From DASUTB01 sp036374835 (GTDB taxonomy: Bacteria > Actinomycetota > Actinomycetes > Jiangellales > Jiangellaceae): a stretch of DNA of 8,372 bases. Positions 6,153 through 8,372 of the stretch are shown in pieces (the first letter of the stretch is position 1; every line of letters begins with the position of its first letter). The notes below the pieces were generated by a model. The model was not told the origin of the DNA and did no database searches. It was given only the letters and a program-made list of their open reading frames with translations. The translations under genes were made by a program, and so were the position numbers. The stretch is from NCBI GenBank assembly GCA_036374835.1, contig DASUTB010000017.1, positions 1-8,372 on the forward strand, read 5' to 3'.

Positions 6153-6808
6153 GCCAGGTACAGGTAATAGGACAGCGGACGGCCGTCCCGCACGACCTCG
6201 AGGGAAATCCCGTCGCACCGCCCGCACACCGCCGTCAGCCGGTCGCGCAGGCCGTCCGACCGGTGGGACGACCACACAGCGAGCAGGCCGTCACGTACGA
6301 GCATTCCGGCGGCCGACTCCAGCACCGGCCGTTCATACACCTCGGCGTTCCGGTCGTGCGCGAGAAAGCCGGGGCCGTTGTCGACGTCCAGCAGGATCGC
6401 GTCGTACGTCGCGCCGTTGCCCAGTACGTCGCGGATGTCGCTGACGTGCACGTGGATCCGCGGATCGCGCAGCATGTCCGCGACGTCCGGCACGAGCCCG
6501 GCCCGCAGCCATTCGACGAGGAGCGGTTCGATCTCAACCACGTCGATCCGCTCGACGCGAGGGTCGCGCAACAGCGCCGCCGTCGTGAACCCCAGGCCGA
6601 GCCCGCCGACCAGTATCCGCCGGGGCTTCGCGTGACGGTCCAGCACGGCCTGGGCCAGCCGCTCCTCGGTGGACGTCTCGACGGTGTCCATGAGGAACAC
6701 GCCGTTGACGATCAGCTCGTACACGTCACCGCGACGTCGTAGCGCGACCTCGCCCAGGACACCGTCCCCCCGTGCGATCACTTCCGGTCGATCACGTTCG
6801 GCAGGCAT
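6125..6808 (-). CDS. Spermidine-synthase-fold protein (SAM-binding, function unassigned)
   Basis: A 227-residue protein related to the spermidine synthase/aminopropyltransferase superfamily. A short beta N-terminus contains VYELIVNGVFLMDTVETSTE (29-48), then the nucleotide-binding glycine loop ILVGGLGLGFTTA (65-77), acidic strand 2 end VVEIEP (90-95), SDIRD (123-127), and YDAILLDVDNGPGF (135-148). Genuine spermidine synthases usually have a D-[SA]-TDP type motif in the last position. Here the first Asp (D140) remains but the rest is VDNGP, and the protein is shorter than the usual 280-310 residues, so polyamine synthesis should not be assumed. ATG 6808 lies inside a palindromic repeat and lacks a clear ribosome site. 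GTG 6781 just outside the repeat (218 residues) also fits the family N-terminus. The frame is open further upstream to 6958 through the repeat and into the neighbouring methyltransferase gene, which is not credible coding. Confidence 0.82.
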   Translation of the reverse strand: MPAERDRPEVIARGDGVLGEVALRRRGDVYELIVNGVFLMDTVETSTEERLAQAVLDRHAKPRRILVGGLGLGFTTAALLRDPRVERIDVVEIEPLLVEWLRAGLVPDVADMLRDPRIHVHVSDIRDVLGNGATYDAILLDVDNGPGFLAHDRNAEVYERPVLESAAGMLVRDGLLAVWSSHRSDGLRDRLTAVCGRCDGISLEVVRDGRPLSYYLYLAPAARDDLV

Positions 6809-6874
6809 GGCGACATCACACCATGCCTGCGGGCCTGTTGTGGTGTCGCTACACCTGCCGAACGTGATCGATCG
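6785..6874. repeat. ~90-bp imperfect palindrome, REP/MITE-like intergenic repeat (copy 1)
   Basis: The centre is between 6829 and 6830. Of 43 position pairs (6785-6827 with 6832-6874), 36 are Watson-Crick, 3 are G-T wobbles and 4 mismatch. The outer arms are exact over 18 bp, including CGATCACGTTCGGCAGG (6789-6805) and its complement at 6854-6870. The loop is 4 nt. It fills most of the gap between the two minus-strand genes and reaches into the start of the spermidine-synthase-fold gene. A related copy lies near 7778-7843. No target-site duplication was recognised. Confidence 0.85.
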
Positions 6875-6902
6875 ACCGCGTCCCGCATCGTTGAAGGCGT
6901 AG

Positions 6903-7709
6903 TCAGCGTCGACCGATCGCCAGAAGGTGGCCGCTGGCGCCGAGCAAGGACGGTTCACGCTCGGTCATCTGGATCCATCGCATCAGGACGTCGTGCGTAT
7001 TCGGCACGTCGAGTATCTCGTCTAGGCCGTCGAGAAACGAACCGATTCCCTCGACGGCAATGACCTCGACGTCGTGCAGGCCGGCGGCCATGAGTTCGCT
7101 GCCGAGGTCGTCCGCGCGGTGAAAGTACGCGGTGGTGAAGCGCTGCTCGTGCCCGCTTTCGTTGCGGTGCCGGCCGGTGGCGACCGTGCGCTCGACGGTC
7201 CCGACCCAGCGTTGATCATCGAGCCAGCCCTTTCGCAGGCTGTCGCGCATGCTCGCGAACCGGCTGATCCCGGCCACGGCGACGATTCCGCCCGGCCTGG
7301 CTACACGTGCGGCCTCGCGCACGGCCCGTAGGCGATCGGCGGGGTCGGTGAGGTGGTACAGCGGGCCGAGGAGCAGCGCCACGTCAGCTGACTGGTCAGG
7401 CAGGTCGAGTTCGCGGGCGTCGCCGACGGACACTCTGACGCCGGGCAGAGTCGAGGCCTGCTCGACGTGGAGCGGCACCGGGTCGATCAGGTGGACGTCA
7501 TGGCCGTCCTCGGCCAACCATTCGGCATGCACCCCCGAGCCGCCACCGATGTCGAGAACAGTGGCCGGCGCGGGCGGCAGGTACCGGCGCAGGATGTGCT
7601 GCGTGCGCCACAGTTCGAGGCGGCCGCCACCCGTACGCAGCCGATCGTCCTCCCTACCCTGCTCGTAGTAGGACAAGATGTCGCCGGCGAGCTCCGGGCC
7701 ATGTGTCAT
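6903..7709 (-). CDS. Class I SAM-dependent methyltransferase
   Basis: A 268-residue protein with a Rossmann methyltransferase core. Motif I is VLDIGGGSGVHAEWL (51-65). D76 in VHLIDPVP is at the strand 2 end, D97 in VGDARELDLP is the adenine-contacting acid, the motif IV region is VALLLGPLYHL (110-120), and the post-motif is ARPGGIVAVAG (137-147). The N-terminus (SYYEQGREDDRL, 13-24) is typical of many actinomycete methyltransferases of unassigned substrate; residues 150-268 form the variable cap. The start is ATG 7709, but only a weak TTGAG-like purine run precedes it. It points the same way as the spermidine-synthase-fold gene, but the 94-nt gap between them is occupied by a long palindrome that could attenuate read-through, so shared transcription is uncertain. 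No signal peptide or membrane segment was seen. Confidence 0.92.
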   Translation of the reverse strand: MTHGPELAGDILSYYEQGREDDRLRTGGGRLELWRTQHILRRYLPPAPATVLDIGGGSGVHAEWLAEDGHDVHLIDPVPLHVEQASTLPGVRVSVGDARELDLPDQSADVALLLGPLYHLTDPADRLRAVREAARVARPGGIVAVAGISRFASMRDSLRKGWLDDQRWVGTVERTVATGRHRNESGHEQRFTTAYFHRADDLGSELMAAGLHDVEVIAVEGIGSFLDGLDEILDVPNTHDVLMRWIQMTEREPSLLGASGHLLAIGRR

Positions 7710-7744
7710 GGCTCAAGAATCACCCGCGGCAGGCAGCACGCGCA

Positions 7745-7756
7745 CGGAATTTTCCG
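7745..7756. promoter_or_regulatory. AT-rich palindrome CGGAATTTTCCG upstream of the methyltransferase
   Basis: CGGAA (7745-7749) and TTCCG (7752-7756) form an inverted repeat around TT, 36 bp upstream of the minus-strand methyltransferase start. It is a conspicuous AT-rich spot in otherwise GC-rich DNA, in the position expected for an operator or promoter. No regulator is known and -10/-35 boxes are not clear. Confidence 0.25.
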
Positions 7757-7777
7757 GAGACTACTCCACCAGGCACA

Positions 7778-7843
7778 GCCACATCACACCAGGCCCGCAT
7801 GCATGGTGCGATGTCGCCAAGGCTGCCGAACGTGATCGATCGA
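7778..7843. repeat. Partial second copy of the palindromic intergenic repeat (copy 2)
   Basis: Bases 7797-7839 match 39 of 43 positions of copy 1 read on the minus strand (6830 down to 6788), and 7823-7843 are identical over 21 nt to 6855-6875. The inner stem is kept (7781-7791 against 7804-7814, one non-Watson-Crick position). The left outer arm present in copy 1 is missing or diverged, so this is a half element. It lies wholly between the fumarase and methyltransferase genes. Confidence 0.8.
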
Positions 7844-7849
7844 TGCGGG

Positions 7850-7850
<1 letters not shown>
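7793..7850 (-). terminator. Possible fumarase terminator: long-looped inverted repeat abutting the stop codon
   Basis: GCCCGCAT (7793-7800) is the exact complement of ATGCGGGC (7843-7850), and the right arm ends in the first base of the fumarase stop-codon complement (CTA, 7850-7852). The repeat copy 2 hairpin lies partly inside this pairing. Together they could fold into a structured 3' end of the fumarase transcript. The arms are short and the loop is 42 nt, so this is tentative. Confidence 0.3.

Positions 7851-8372
<522 letters not shown>

Noticed and set aside
5304..6275. Long minus-strand open frame across the lipoprotein and DUF4242 genes
   Set aside because: Low-complexity R/V/G-rich shadow of two genes with clear family features on the other strand.
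6809..6958. 50-residue N-terminal extension of the spermidine-synthase-fold protein to ATG 6958
   Set aside because: It would be encoded by the end of the methyltransferase gene in another frame plus the palindrome; family members start near the VYELIVNGVF block.

Overview
The window looks like chromosomal DNA of a high-GC Gram-positive bacterium (an actinomycete). The evidence is G+C of very roughly two thirds by eye, strong third-position G/C bias, actinobacterial-type genes (a DUF4242 protein like Streptomyces SCO4226, an XRE/AAA regulator, a two-component LuxR tail), hairpin terminators without U-tracts, and a single rare TTA codon placed in a regulator. The genus cannot be fixed from the sequence.

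Layout, left to right. (1) 1-129 (+): the 3' end of a LuxR-type DNA-binding protein, followed by a strong hairpin at 140-177. (2) 268-1610 (+): a tight two-gene operon, an SRPBCC/polyketide-cyclase-fold protein and a class I SAM-dependent methyltransferase, 2 nt apart. It is closed by a perfect 14-bp hairpin that also serves the converging gene. (3) 1679-5077 (-): the centrepiece, an 1132-residue protein joining an XRE helix-turn-helix, a STAND-type AAA ATPase, a TPR-like helical segment and a complete family-5 solute-binding domain (OppA/NikA/SgrR-like). It has no signal peptide, so it reads as a one-protein cytoplasmic ligand sensor and DNA-binding regulator. (4) 5185-6101 (+), divergent from it: a small DUF4242 protein (family member SCO4226 binds nickel) overlapping or abutting a His-rich lipoprotein of unknown function. 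The 107-bp divergent gap holds a 6-bp hairpin/operator-like palindrome. (5) 6125-6808 (-) and 6903-7709 (-): a spermidine-synthase-fold protein and a second SAM methyltransferase. The ~90-bp imperfect palindrome between them contains the start codon of the former. A second, half-length copy of the same repeat lies at about 7778-7843. (6) 7850-8372 (-): the C-terminal domain of a class I fumarase, running off the right edge.

How the parts may work together (inference): the XRE-ATPase-SBP5 protein is the natural candidate regulator of the divergent DUF4242-lipoprotein pair. SBP family 5 includes nickel- and peptide-binding proteins, and the divergent operon encodes a relative of a nickel-binding protein plus a His-rich surface lipoprotein, so a metal- or peptide-sensing module is a testable idea. 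The remaining genes look like ordinary accessory/housekeeping content, apart from the palindromic repeats.
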